From: Rhyacichthys aspro
Lineage: Eukaryota; Chordata; Actinopteri; Gobiiformes; Rhyacichthyidae
DNA: 64,000 nucleotides
NCBI GenBank assembly: GCA_036850595.1
Contig: CM072154.1
Span: forward strand, 9,989,330 to 10,053,329
Direction: 5' to 3'
Shown: positions 24,959 through 37,100 of the stretch, one piece after another
Numbering within the stretch: position 1 is the stretch's first letter
Layout of the letters: every line of letters begins with the position of its first letter
Made by a program: the position numbers and the translations under genes
The notes under the pieces: generated by a model
What the model was told of the DNA's origin: nothing
What the model saw: the letters and a program-made list of their open reading frames with translations, nothing else
The model's database searches: none

Positions 24959-26194
24959 AGTGCAGTGCGCACAGAGGACTTTTGTCCTGGTGTTGTCAAG
25001 CTAGATGCTACTGCTGTGTTGAAGGGTTGTGTATTACATGAAATGTGGTGGGAACATGTATCTAAGATTACTTGAACTGATATACTTTATTCCTAGGTTT
25101 TAACTACTGAATAATAATATGGCATGCATATTTTTCTCTTAACAGTGTACCCCTAAATAATCTTTTCAGATTTTTATTCATACAAGATGATAGTACTGTA
25201 ATGACAGTATACTCAACGTTAACAGCAAATTGCAATTTATTGTTTTATTGTTTAGCAAATGTTGAGGTTGTTTGTGACTATACTTATATATAATATATAC
25301 TTGTGTTTATACAAAACAATTTACATAGATCCATACCAACTGGTCTGTTGATATGATTTATGTCATTATTTTATAAAGTACAAAATTAAAGTAACAAAAT
25401 GACACTTTAAACATGTTTCAGATGTATTAACTGTAAAACTTTGCTGTTAAAACACAGGACTGTGGGCCAAGATCTCCTTTTCCACGGTGTGGTCTAGACT
25501 GTATTACAATTAAACAAAAATTTGTTTATAGTTCATGATCAGCAGTGCTGAACATATATAATAATATCAACAACAAAAAGAAAGGTTGTTCACTATTTGA
25601 ATTACTGTACTCCATACTGGTAATCATTTATGGAAATTGTTGTAATGATATTCAAATGTTACATTATGGGTGTAACAAAATAATATATTAACTGAAACAG
25701 TGACATTTGTCTGAAAATAAACCTTTCACCAAGACACAAGATTGTTTAGTTTTTCTGGGTGTGGTGTTTTTTAAGCCTATGCTTCTACCTCTCCCATACA
25801 CATGCTTTTTTTCCACATACAGTTTTTTGTTTTGTTTTTCGAATACATTATTTTGTATTGAATTATACTCTCCTGTGCTAAATAAATAAATAAATAAATA
25901 AACAAACCTGTTAGACTTCACTGCAATTTCTTATTTTCAACAATAGGAGGCCCCCGTGCTCTTTCCTCACGGCGTTGTCAAGACAACCACTGTCATGGTA
26001 ACTGCGCTGACGCCGAGCTCGAGTACTTCCTGATGAAACTAAAAGCAACCTTCTAGTTGTCGTTTCGCCAGTTGACATATTGAGCTTGTATTTTAGATCA
26101 AGGGTAAGTTTATCTTTTGTTTTGTCTGACAAGTGACAGGCGTGTGTATACATCTACAGTATATCCCTGCTTCTGGTAAATATCACAAAGAGCT
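24959..26194 (+). other. cptp 3' UTR and ubxn10 upstream region
   Basis: The first part is AT-rich and is most likely the cptp 3' UTR, up to one of the poly(A) signals at 25,385 or 25,716. The part from about 25,940 is less AT-rich and probably contains the ubxn10 promoter and 5' UTR. A donor-like AGG|GTAAGT lies at 26,103/26,104, but the only acceptors before the ATG are weak (26,159 or 26,190) and would make introns of 56 or 87 bases, so splicing there is uncertain. Confidence 0.45.
25880..25906. repeat. AAAT tetranucleotide microsatellite
   Basis: About six tandem AAAT units end in two AAAC-like units. It lies in the spacer between cptp and ubxn10 and shows no sign of function. Confidence 0.85.
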
Positions 26195-26929
26195 ATGCAT
26201 TTAACAAGGCCAAAGTCCTCCAAAGGACGAAGCAGGACTACTATGAACAGTCCTCTAACCACAGAAACTGACCCGCAGCCACACGTCTCTTCTATATCTC
26301 TTGACAATGGCGGACGGGACAAAAAGATTCGTTCACAGTCTCAACCTGTGTTGCGACAGTCCCACCAGCTGAGTCAAAATCAAGACCTACAGACACTGCA
26401 AAACGCTCCTGCAGGCCCATTCCAGTCTCTGAACAAGTACAAGGTCCTTCCATCCATAGAAAGGAAGCAGTCAGAGCATAGACCTGGGATAGATCTGGAT
26501 AAAGAACTGTCCAGCCTCAGCCTTACAGATGGGCCCATTCTGAAGGGAAGTACATGTCTCACCGCAGAAATACATGTAACCAGTGTCTGCAGCCCTGAGG
26601 AGGTCAAGGAGGTGGAGCCCCCAGACACAGAACTGACCTCAGAACAGAAGAACACAGCTTCAGCGTGTCCCACTGACTGTTTGCTGCTGGCTATCAAAGA
26701 ACCAACTGGTAAAAGGTTTCAGCAGCATTTTCATCCAACAGACCCCCTGCTTAAAGTGAGAGCTAGTGCAGAGGCTAAGTATGGAGTCAAGTATGGAGAA
26801 GCATCTATTGAAACCATGGAAGTCCCACGCAGGACCTTTTCAGACATGGAAATGACCCTAGCCCAGTGTGGCATTCTGAACAGATCAGTGCTGTGCATCT
26901 TTCAGCATCAAGGTGCAGTAGATGAGTGA
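26195..26929 (+). CDS. ubxn10: UBX domain-containing protein 10 (UBXN10)
   Basis: One coding exon gives 244 residues; human UBXN10 has 280. The N-terminal 'MHLTRPKSSKGRSR' matches 'MHMIRPKSAKGRTR' of the human protein, which begins at an upstream Met, so the fish start corresponds to an internal human Met or an upstream exon is missed. A short 'SLNKYKVLPSIERK' block (78-91) is also conserved. The C-terminal third (about 163-240) is the UBX domain, a ubiquitin-like fold that binds the N domain of p97/VCP; 'IETMEVPRRTFSD' is its family signature. UBXN10 is a vertebrate p97 cofactor that works with IFT-B in cilium assembly. The middle of the protein is low-complexity and probably disordered. It converges on ddx19. 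Confidence 0.93.
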   Translation: MHLTRPKSSKGRSRTTMNSPLTTETDPQPHVSSISLDNGGRDKKIRSQSQPVLRQSHQLSQNQDLQTLQNAPAGPFQSLNKYKVLPSIERKQSEHRPGIDLDKELSSLSLTDGPILKGSTCLTAEIHVTSVCSPEEVKEVEPPDTELTSEQKNTASACPTDCLLLAIKEPTGKRFQQHFHPTDPLLKVRASAEAKYGVKYGEASIETMEVPRRTFSDMEMTLAQCGILNRSVLCIFQHQGAVDE

Positions 26930-27869
26930 GCCCAAAGGTTTATACGAGAAATTTAGAGGTTTTGTACATCAATAAGTCTCTTGTGCCTAAAGCAAGCTGA
27001 AAGTGGAGAGACTCTTGCACATTTTGACATATATTTTTAAAGCTTTTACCAATGTTTCTCTTGTAAGCCATATTATCTTGACTCAAAGTTCACATATAAT
27101 ACTATATAAATGTTTTCATATTTTGTGTGTCTGTAAACCACTTCTTAAAAGGACACTTGTTCTCATTTTTTATTTGAACATACAATGAGTACAGAGAATA
27201 GAGAAATGTTAGTATTATCTTAAATTCTTTAACATGTTATTTTAACTGTCAATTTCAGAAACTGACCATTATTCTTGAGATCAACACCATAGACAACCAT
27301 ATTAGTAGATAAGTAATTAGAACAAGATGAAGGTGTCATGTGTAAATAACATTATAGCATTTCTTAACATTCATTACAATGTTTTTTTTTTTTCAACAAA
27401 ACTTGAACAAAATAAAGCCTTTGGCACACAAAGCTGATATAATAGCAAATTAAGTAACATGGAAACTGTGTACTACCTATGTCCTGAAAAACAGAAGGCA
27501 ATAAAACCTAAAATGTCTCAAGTCACTTGAGAGGATTTTTTAAACTCCACCTTGATGCAAAGTCATTCAAAGGTCTGGAGATGACGTACCCCGTCCATCA
27601 TACAACAAAATTCACTCCGAAAATCAAACATCACTGCAAACCACCAAGCATAGCACTGGCTGCTTTAACAGTAGCTGGTTTGTTTATAGTCTGAGGGAGA
27701 CTGATATAAGGTGACTTTAGCCACAAAAGTAAAAATAAGTGGTGCATGCAATAAGTGCAATAAAAACAAGCCTCAACACTGAATACAAACTGAACCCTTG
27801 AAGGACTCAAGACAAATTTGAGGTACTGTACCAGCTGCTTCTGTAATAGGTAGTGCACTTAAAAATCAC
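26930..27869. other. Convergent 3' UTR region of ubxn10 and ddx19
   Basis: The two stop codons face each other 940 bases apart across AT-rich DNA. A plus-strand AATAAA at 27,411-27,416 could end ubxn10 and a minus-strand AATAAA at 27,174-27,169 could end ddx19. If both are used, the transcripts overlap by roughly 240 bases. No coding exon is seen. Confidence 0.45.
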
Positions 27870-30701
27870 TCAGCCCATCAGCTTTTCCATTTCTTCAAGA
27901 TTGTCAGTGTCAAGTTTTGTGATTTTCCTGTCTGCGGGAGGAACACAGAAGGCAGAAAATCAGTTACTTTGCAAAGACTATTGGTTTATAGAATCAATAT
28001 AAAATTGAGTGCAATCCTGAACATACTGAAATGCATCTCAATCTGGTGCAGCAGGTCCATGCTGTGTTGGCTGTCAACCATATTCACAGCAAACCCTCTT
28101 TTGCCAAAGCGCCCTGTGCGGCCAATACGATGCAGGTATGTCTCATTGTCAGCATTCATGTCTAGGTCCATAGGGAGGTCAAAGTTGACCACAATAGACA
28201 CTTGCTCAACATCAATACCTGCATTCATAAAAAACAGGAGAGGTACTTATCTTCTTCTTGGATGTTCGAGATGAGGAGAGATATTGACATGAGATACATG
28301 TCAATATCTGTCACAATGTAGTAATCACACCACTCTGCTCACCACTTTATCTTCATCCTAATTTGTCTTACCTCTAGAGCAGACATTTGTTGTCACAAGC
28401 ACCTTCTCCTTGCCATTCCTAAACCTCTCAATGACTGCAGCTCTCTGCTCCACAGTCATTTCTCCACTCAGCAACGCCACCTGGTGCCCCTCTTGGGTCA
28501 GCTGTGCAGTCAACCAAGCTGCCGTTTTGCGGGTCTAAATAAATTAAATAGTAGATGTGAATTTCTCATCACACCTCATCTTGAACATCCAGAAAATAAA
28601 TTTCAATGATGACAAACTACCAAGATGACGTACATGACAAAAGATCATTGCTTGTGCAATAGTAAGGCATGCATATAGATTACAGAGCGCTGTGAACTTG
28701 TCCTCCTTCTCACTGCAGACTACATAGAACTGCTTGATGGTGTCTAAAGTCTCCTCTTCACGCTTCAGTCTGATGATGTTAGGGTCAGGGACCACACGCT
28801 CTGCGAATCTCCACACAGAGTCCTCAAAGGTTGCAGAAAAAAGGAGCATCTGGCAGTCCTCTGACAGCAGCCTTGGTTGTAAATACAAGAACAAAAACAC
28901 TGTAACAAAGAAAAAACATCTGGCTAAATGTATTGCATGCACTTGTCTATTACCTCTGGATGCGAATACTCTGGTCTTGGTGACCCTGTGTCGCAATCAT
29001 CACATCAGCCTCATCCAGCACAAACACAGTAATCTTCTTGGGGTTGATGACCTTGTACTTGGTGCACCAGTCCAGGACTGTGCCTGGCGTTCCAATCACG
29101 ATCTGCTCCTCCAGCGTTGCCCCCCGCACCGCTTAACACAATACACATGTGTAACAATTGACTACAATAAAAATAAAACATCTCCTACATTAAATTACAA
29201 ATACCACTGTTTACATCATCACACTGTCTCACCTCTGTTGCCGCGAATCGCATATGCCAGTTTGACATCAGGATAAAACTTTCCCATCTGCTCAATTACT
29301 TGCCCAATTTGCAAAGCGAGCTCATATGTTGGAGCTATGCATAGGCACTAAAAGCAACAAATATCTTGTGAAAACATAGTGTTTACAGAATGTCACACTG
29401 TAACTATACACACTGTAACCACCTGTGTCCACTGGTTGGCTGGGTTAACATGACTTAACATGGCCAGAGAAAAAGCTGCAGTTTTTCCAGTGCCAGACTG
29501 TGACTGTGCAATTAGATTCTGAGGACTAAACAAAACAATCAGTGACTGCAAACATACAAAAAGGTACAGTATGTGCAATACCACCACTGATTACATAACA
29601 TTTTGCTTACCTAAACTAGCATTCACAATTTGCTAAACAGATTATTCTAACAAAACAGAATCACATGCTATGATGATATGGCAACTATCTGAGCTTAAAA
29701 AGCAATTTGATTTCAGATAAACTGGACTGCATTAAACTCACGGCTGAGCCAACATCATGGGTAAGGCATTCTCTTGAATTCGGGATGGTCTGTTGAAACC
29801 CATGCTGTAAATCCCCTTCAACAACTCAGGCTTCCTATGGGCAAATTAAGTCAAACAAATAATTAGCGGGACAAAACACTTCTCTAATGTGATCAGACAC
29901 ACTCACAATCTCAGCTCCTCAAATGTCTTGACCGAGAACAGAGGTGAGTTGGGGTCTCGCTGCAGGACCTCCACTTGGTTTCTGTTTCTCACCAAAGTGT
30001 GTCGAATGAGTTTATTCAACAAAGACTGCTCAGCCATATCAATTTTATCCCCATCCGCTTCCCATCCTCCACCGCTGACTCCATTCCCATCTCCTGAGCC
30101 AAAAGACTTCCTTGGCATGATGTTTCCTTAAGCGAAAAGAATAACCAATCAATATTAATCATCATCATGTTACAAAAAACAACCTCTTTCAATAAAATCT
30201 GTGTAGCTTATTTTCTATCAGTACTTTAAACAGTCAAACAAATGAAGCTAGAGCTGAGAAACTAAAGGAGCCAAATCTATCTAAAATATTTTGTATTTAT
30301 GTAGATTTTTCCCCCTTTAGTATTTTACTTATATCGTTTAACTCATTCAAACAAAACAACATTCGTAAACATTAATTCTGTAAACGGAATGATATACACA
30401 AATGTAAAGTATTCAATTACCATTTATATCAGGTCTCAGGTTATATGGGCCACTCAATCGCCCTCCTTTCTTTGCAAACTGGTCAGAAAATAAAAGTTGA
30501 CACATTAATAATTGATCAATTAGCCACAGAGGACTTACGCTACCATGCCAGGCTACAGTGACAGCACAAGCTAGGGAGCAGTTGAGCTAGCCTGCTAACA
30601 AACTTTTATTTTACATCAGCGGATCCAATAAAACTTACCTGTATCGGTACAGTTGTGGCTTCTTGGGCGTCAACTGCAAGCGCCCACGAGTCCTCAGACA
30701 T
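27870..30701 (-). CDS. ddx19: DEAD-box ATP-dependent RNA helicase DDX19
   Basis: Eleven exons: 30701-30639, 30478-30421, 30126-29907, 29834-29742, 29525-29423, 29347-29233, 29131-28954, 28871-28634, 28534-28372, 28218-28027, 27931-27870. They join in phase to 494 residues; human DDX19A and DDX19B have about 479. DDX19 (Dbp5) works at the cytoplasmic face of the nuclear pore with GLE1 and NUP214 to strip proteins from exported mRNA. All motifs are intact: Q motif 'GFNRPSRIQENALP', motif I SGTGKT (155-160), Ia 'APTYELALQ', DEAD (257-260), SAT (289-291), motif IV 'MIFCHTRKTA', V 'TTNVCSRGID', and VI HRIGRTGR (440-447). The N-terminal extension precedes a helix that in the family blocks ATPase activity. 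Fish often have a single gene where mammals have A and B copies; I cannot tell which is closer. Confidence 0.97.
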
Positions 30702-33700
30702 TTTGGAGCAATAAATGTGTATTGCTTTAGAAATAACAAACAAATTTGTCAAAAAGTTTGATGAGAGTCTGACTACGTGTGTGACAACGTGCTACTGGGT
30801 GCTGCGGTATTGGAACCAACCCCAGACCAATGGACCATACTCTAATGGCGCTGTGTTCAAAACCGCGCTGAGAACTTTCTACAAATGTCCTTCGTAAATA
30901 TAACACAACAGGTCATGATAATAATGTGATTCACCGGTTTATTTTATTGTATTTTGCTGTGATTATGTTGCTAAATAGTTACCAAGAAGAAAAACTATTT
31001 TCCTCTATCAGCATATTAACAAAATATTCTTTGAATGTTCAACTTTAGGTTTATAAAACCGAAAACTTATGAACGCATCTAGAATATTCCCGCCCTATTT
31101 CGAGGACTGTCATGTGACACACCCTTCTCACGTCCATGGATTCAGCGTTGAGGTATTTGCTAACTAAAAAAAAAATATTCGAAAATTATTTTGCAGAAAC
31201 TACTGTAAATTAACAAGCTCCGCTATCTATATCATTTAAATTAACTTTTTTTAAAATAAATTTTTGCTCATTTTAAAAGAGTAACTGTTTTATGCAAAGG
31301 GACGAGTTGCTTATTTTAGCTTAGGGGGAGAATGAAGAACATTAGTCCAAAACACAACATTACTTTATATCATTTTTTTTTTCTTAAATTTTTTTTAAAT
31401 ATAATTTTTATTCTCATACAATTTTCATCAATTTGCTCAAAACCTAAAGGGCAGCTTTCAAAAATAGAAAAGTGCATATTACTTAAGTTATCATCATCAA
31501 GCTTTGATAGAAAGTGTTTGCAAAAATAAATACAGAAATTCTGACTGATGGCTTGAGTGCAATATTAGCAATATAATATTTGAATGTTCATATCACTTTT
31601 TGATCATATTTGAATGCCTCCTTGAGAACAGGTTTTTGAATTAAAATACTATATAGAAAAAATACCTGACTTAACATTCATATCTGTTGATGACATGATA
31701 ATTATTAGTTCAAAAACATCAAGGAGTGGCAAAAGGTGACACATGCATAGATTTTCCTATATACTTTTTATGACAGATCTGAAGAAAAGCACCTTGAATA
31801 TATTATTATTTTCATTCTGTTTTTTGCTGGTTTGTTGAGAAAGAGAGGGTGGAGAGAGGAGGGAGAGAGGGGGGGGGTGAGTTTTATTGGCTGCAGGTTA
31901 ATTCAATTTGGAGGCGGATGCTGAGTTTCAGCTGACCCACCCACACCCTGACACACAAACAGAGGCGTGTATTCTCAGGGCTAGAAAATGATTTTATAAA
32001 CACATATTAATTGTCATGGTAACCTCACTAAAAAAACCAGATGGATCAAACCGAATGATCACAAAACACAGTGTCAGCCACACACCCACACTGTATTTAA
32101 AAAATTAAGGGCTTTCCAATCACACCACAGAAAGGATGATACAGGGATTGATAAAAAAAGAAAAAAAAAAAGGAAGCAAGAGATTACAAGGTGATATCAG
32201 GGGGATGTGGACCCTTACTACCCATCTGTTGCTCCGAGCCTTTATTTGTTTCACCCCCTGCCATTTACCCTGATCCCTGAGCTATCAAAAAGGATATGTG
32301 AATGTTCCTCCTGGCATCGCTTCAGGATGGGATGGAGTGAGTGAGTGGGTGGGTGGTGCTGATGCTGTGAATGCGTAGGTAGGGGATGAGAAAGGGGATG
32401 TTTATTGGTAAGACTGGACCCAATGTGTCAGCCCCTCTTTCTCTCCCCCGTCTCTTTCTGAAAACCCTCCAACTCCAGCAGCCACAAGGAGGAGGAGGGG
32501 AGAATAAATGAAACAGTATTTGTAACTACACGTTGCTGTGCGACTGCCAACTACCTTCCCTTCTTTTGCATTGTACAGCTTCCCAACGATGTGGCTGCCG
32601 CATCTGTAGTTTGAGCCACCTGTGGCAGCACCCCCCCACACGCCACAGAGACAGAAAGAGAGAGAGAGAGAACAAAAAGGGGTCGGAGAAGGAGGAGGAG
32701 AATATCTTTCATGATAAGTGGACTTCTGACAGACAGAGATCCTCGCTGTATACCCCGTTGACACAAATGAAAGGTAAGACAATAAGGTTAGATTCTGTGA
32801 TAAGATTAGATGCATGTGGATGCTATATAGTGTGCCTTTCTCCACTTATTGCCTCTGATCACGCATAAATATACATCACTGACAGAAAGAAAAGGTCAGC
32901 TTGATGAGGATTAAAACTAGCGGCGATCCATGCTGATTCACAGACGCAGGTTTTCAACAGGTGGTTTGCACAGCGCAGGTTTGACACTAATGAGTCTAGA
33001 AGAGTAATGCATAGCTGTTGGAAAATGTTCAGAGTTGGTGGTCTGTAGGTCTTTTAGCAAACCCCAACGGGAGGCAGGATGACTCATGTGACAAAGCCAA
33101 AGAGGACGAGCCGACCTGGGACTGCCACTATTGACACTAATCATTGTTAACTGAAAGAGAAATAAATCTCATGTCAGTGCCACTTCTTTGAAAAGCAACC
33201 TTTAACATAAACATAACATTATCTGTCTTCTAAGGCTGAATTCAACAGGTGTAAGAAGTAGTTTTTGTGCTTTGTCTGTTTCATATTATTGTTTTGGTTT
33301 TGCTCCTCTGGTGTTGTGTGCAGATGTATTTATCTCCAGCTGTGTTTGTCCCGACACATGATGGCACTGTTGAGACACAGTAAAATTGTCTAATTGTATC
33401 AGCATGACCTTTTCCTCACCATTAATAACCATTTGCCACCTAAAACCCTGTTTGTCTAGAAAGACCAGTAAAATTCATGAGTGCGGTATTGACTGAGAAG
33501 TACTTATTTCATCGTATAGGTTTTTGATTGTCTCATCTGTGGTGGCAGCTGCACCTCAATTTGTTTTTATTACCGTAAAATGTTATGGTCTGCTGAGACA
33601 ACAGAGCGCAGGCTGTTTTAATTTCAATCACTCACTGTATTGTGTGTGGTGGCACACTTTGTAGAGTGGTCAGCCTACAGGAGAGCAAGCAGAGCTGTCT

Positions 33701-34158
33701 CTATGGAAATTGCTTTCGTCATATCATTTCCCATCAAGCTCGCGCTGAGGCTCTGGTCATGCGGCAGAGACAGACCCTTGACAGCATATAACCAAGATTG
33801 CTCCTTGAGAAGATTGCTTGCCTTCACAGTTTAACACACATTGAACCAACAGATTGTTGTCATTTCTCTTACGTAAATATCAATGATTCATGAGAGGTTT
33901 TTATCTTCTCTTCTTTTTAAGTTATCTCCAGTTGGTCCTTAATCGTATTCCCACCTTTAACATGATTTGATAAGGGGCATGTATGCTGTGCAAATTTTAG
34001 GCACAGCTATAACTCACTGAGCCCCCACATGCTGTTATTGTTGAGGTCTTGAATATGCATGAGATTTCATTTACTTTCCACACAGTTTAAAGATACTCTT
34101 ACTCACATACTCACATGTGCTTAATTTTTTATTGATTTTCTTTCTCTATCAACATCAG
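30702..34158. promoter_or_regulatory. Spacer between ddx19 and vwa5b1, with possible untranslated vwa5b1 exon
   Basis: The left end should contain the ddx19 promoter. A G-rich purine run lies at 31,836-31,879. On the plus strand a strong donor AAAG|GTAAGA at 32,773/32,774 may close a non-coding first exon of vwa5b1 (roughly 32,500-32,773), spliced to the acceptor before 34,159. That exon is inferred only from the donor and from the mixed-complexity, less AT-rich sequence before it. I see no coding exon in the rest. Confidence 0.4.
32646..32671. repeat. GA dinucleotide microsatellite
   Basis: An interrupted GA tract, followed by further purine-rich sequence to about 32,703. It lies inside the candidate untranslated exon of vwa5b1. 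Confidence 0.75.
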
Positions 34159-34176
34159 AAACGTAAAAGGAGCAGC

Positions 34177-37100
34177 ATGCCTGGCCTCATTAACAAAGAG
34201 AACAGGAGCGCTCTGCCCCTCAGTGTCTCTGACATCACGTCCTGTGTCAGGGGGTACACTCTGGCCATGACAGCTTCCATGACCTATGAAAATATAGAGG
34301 ATCATGCAATCGAAGGCGAGTATGCTTCAGGGGAATAGAGCGCCTGGCGTTTACCTCAGCTAGGTAAACAAACCCTGTTAACATGCACTGCTGTATTGTT
34401 TCTCTGTTGCTGCCCTGTAGGAATCTTCATCTATCCTCTGGAAGAAAATGCCATTGTTGTTGGCTTCGAGGCCATGATATCCACTCAGATCATTACACTG
34501 CAGATTAAAGACAAAGCAAAAATTGAAGACTGCCATCTAGATTGCTGCAACACACAAAATGGAGCACTCCAAAATTGTGGCGGTAACTTGAATTCACTTA
34601 TTTCAAATAATACAAAAATACCTCTTAAGTCTGTTTATTGGTTTCTATTATTAACACAAAGTCATGTCAGTGTAAACAGGCCAAACCACATGAAATCACC
34701 TCTATATGTTTATGTTCAAATTAGATTCAGATCTGTCATATGTCAATGAAAAAGATAAAACTGATATTGATTTATAATCTTTACATAAAAGTGGTCTTTT
34801 TCCTCTTCTGATTTAGAAGAAGTAATGTGTAAGAAGAAAAAGTCTAAAAACTTGTGCAAACACAGCCTCAGACACCCATTATGTGAAAACAAAAAGTAAT
34901 AAAAAAAAGTAATAAAAAAAAAAAGTCATTACTTAATAATAGAAAGTCAGACAGAAAGTGCCCAGACCGTGATTTATGCAAGCTTAAAGTTTGATGTAAA
35001 TCATTCCACTTGGCTGTGAAGAGTCTTTTTGACACAGAAGTAGAAGGACAAACAGAGAAGAAAGAAAGGTAGTCTTGATTGCTTTCTGCTTTCACAGGAC
35101 ACATAGTGATGGATGAGGATCTGGAGAGGACAGTGTTAGTGGTTAACCTCGGGACCATTCCTCCAATGGAGACGGTCCATATTCTGGTTAGCACTTCCTC
35201 TGAACTCTCCACTCTTCCCAGCGGTGGCATTAGGGTCTCATCTCCACCGGTGTGTACACCACGAGTTCAGAGGACTATTAATGAGGAACAGGGACTGTCC
35301 CCAAACTTTTCCAGGATGTAAGTCATCAAACAAAGAGATTGTGGTTGGTGACTGATAAAAAGGGTTGGCAATGCATGTGTTGTAAAATATTACTTTCCCA
35401 ATTGTAGGCGGGACAGACAGACCAGTGCCTCAAGTCCTCATGATCAAACCCCCAACTACCCTCAGCTGAGTCTGACTTTGCTGCTGGAAGAGGAGACTAT
35501 AAACTCCATGGACTATGAGTTCAACTTCCAGCTGGAGATTCGAGCCCCTTACCTACTTGCAGGTTTGAAAATGAATCAGTGCAAGATTTATGAGTGGTGT
35601 TATTATACCAACTTCTCTGGGATCTCCGCTCTTCCTTTCTGTGGCGGTAATTGCAGTGGATTGTTTTTGTCATGTTCCGGTTGTTGCCATGTGTAGGTGT
35701 GGAGAGCCCCTCTCACGCTATTCGAGCCGATGCTGATGCTCTGGCCCGCTCTGCCACCAGTGTCGTCATCACTCTGGCTGACAAGTACACTTATGACTGT
35801 CCTGTCACAATCCTCATCTACCCCAGCGGTAGGTTCTGCCACCTCAGCATTTGCCTATAGCATGGCACTCCAATTAGTCTCTCCCAGTCTCTCCTCTTCT
35901 CACAAAAAATATTTTGAGGTCATTTAATCAGCTCTTTCACACTTGAGGTTTGTTAAGTGTTTAATCAGACCAGTGATAAGGTGCTTTGCTGTGTCTGTGA
36001 ATGGCTCTCTAGTAACTAACCTATTATTTAGACATGACGTGCCAGTGGCCATAACAGTGTGGGTGTATTCTGTCAGGTCGTTTTTTTCTGCATTGTTTTT
36101 GCCTCACTACTGTTTTGACCTGAACTAAAGTGTGTGTGGGCCTGTGTTCTCCCAGAGGCAGGAATGAGACCAGTCTCACTGATCCAATAGGCTCCTTATG
36201 AGACCTTGCGGCCAGGACTGTACAATTTAGTTTGGGTCTCCTGCTGCAGCTTTAATCACAACGTAGATGCTCAGTTCTGGCACATTCAACACAGCTTGAA
36301 CCGAGAGCTTCTCGGCAGAATTAGATGTTATAAGCATATGTGTGTTGTAACAAACAAGTGAGGGGCAGTCTATTGCTGTTGCCATATTTATCCAAAATCA
36401 CAGGCTGTATGTCATGTTTATTACTGTAGAGTAAAAAATAATTAAGTGTGTAAATCCCTTAGTGCCATTCAATTCTCTGAGCTCATTTTGTTTTGTGGAT
36501 CCCCAGCTACGATAAGCTTAATTTTCACATCAATATGTAGCTTATTCTGCTCTACATTCCACTCTTCTGATCCCCCAATTCATTGAATTTGTGTCAGGTA
36601 TTATCCATCTTCACTACAAGGCCCACAATATTTAGAGTAATTTGTGTCCTGAATGATGCTGTCAATAGAGCCTCATCTGCCACATGTGCTCATGGAGAGT
36701 GGAGACATTACACAGGAGGAATATGACGAGTATCTTCAGGGCCGCAGCGATTTCATCAAGGCCACCAAGAAGGACTCGAGCAACGAGAGGAAAGTGAGTG
36801 TGTCGCTGACCTGACACCACAATGACAACAGGCGCCAGTCAGAGGAATTATATTATTATAATTATGTTATAGATGGCCTTCACAAGAGTTTACGTTATAA
36901 ACACTACATCTATACATTATTATGGTGTGATGCTGACTGAGAAATAATAAAATGCAGTGATTATTATGGGTTGTATATAAATAATCATATACTAGCATTT
37001 TCTCTTTTGGAAAAAAAATAAAAAGGGAAAAATTGCCATCAAAGTTTGAACAAAATAAGTAGAAATAGCATTTTTGTCTATAAAGTCTGGTTTTTAAACA

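Noticed and set aside
28734..29276. 180-codon open frame on the plus strand
   Set aside because: It runs antisense through ddx19 exons 7 and 8 and their introns, and its codons are explained by the ddx19 coding strand.
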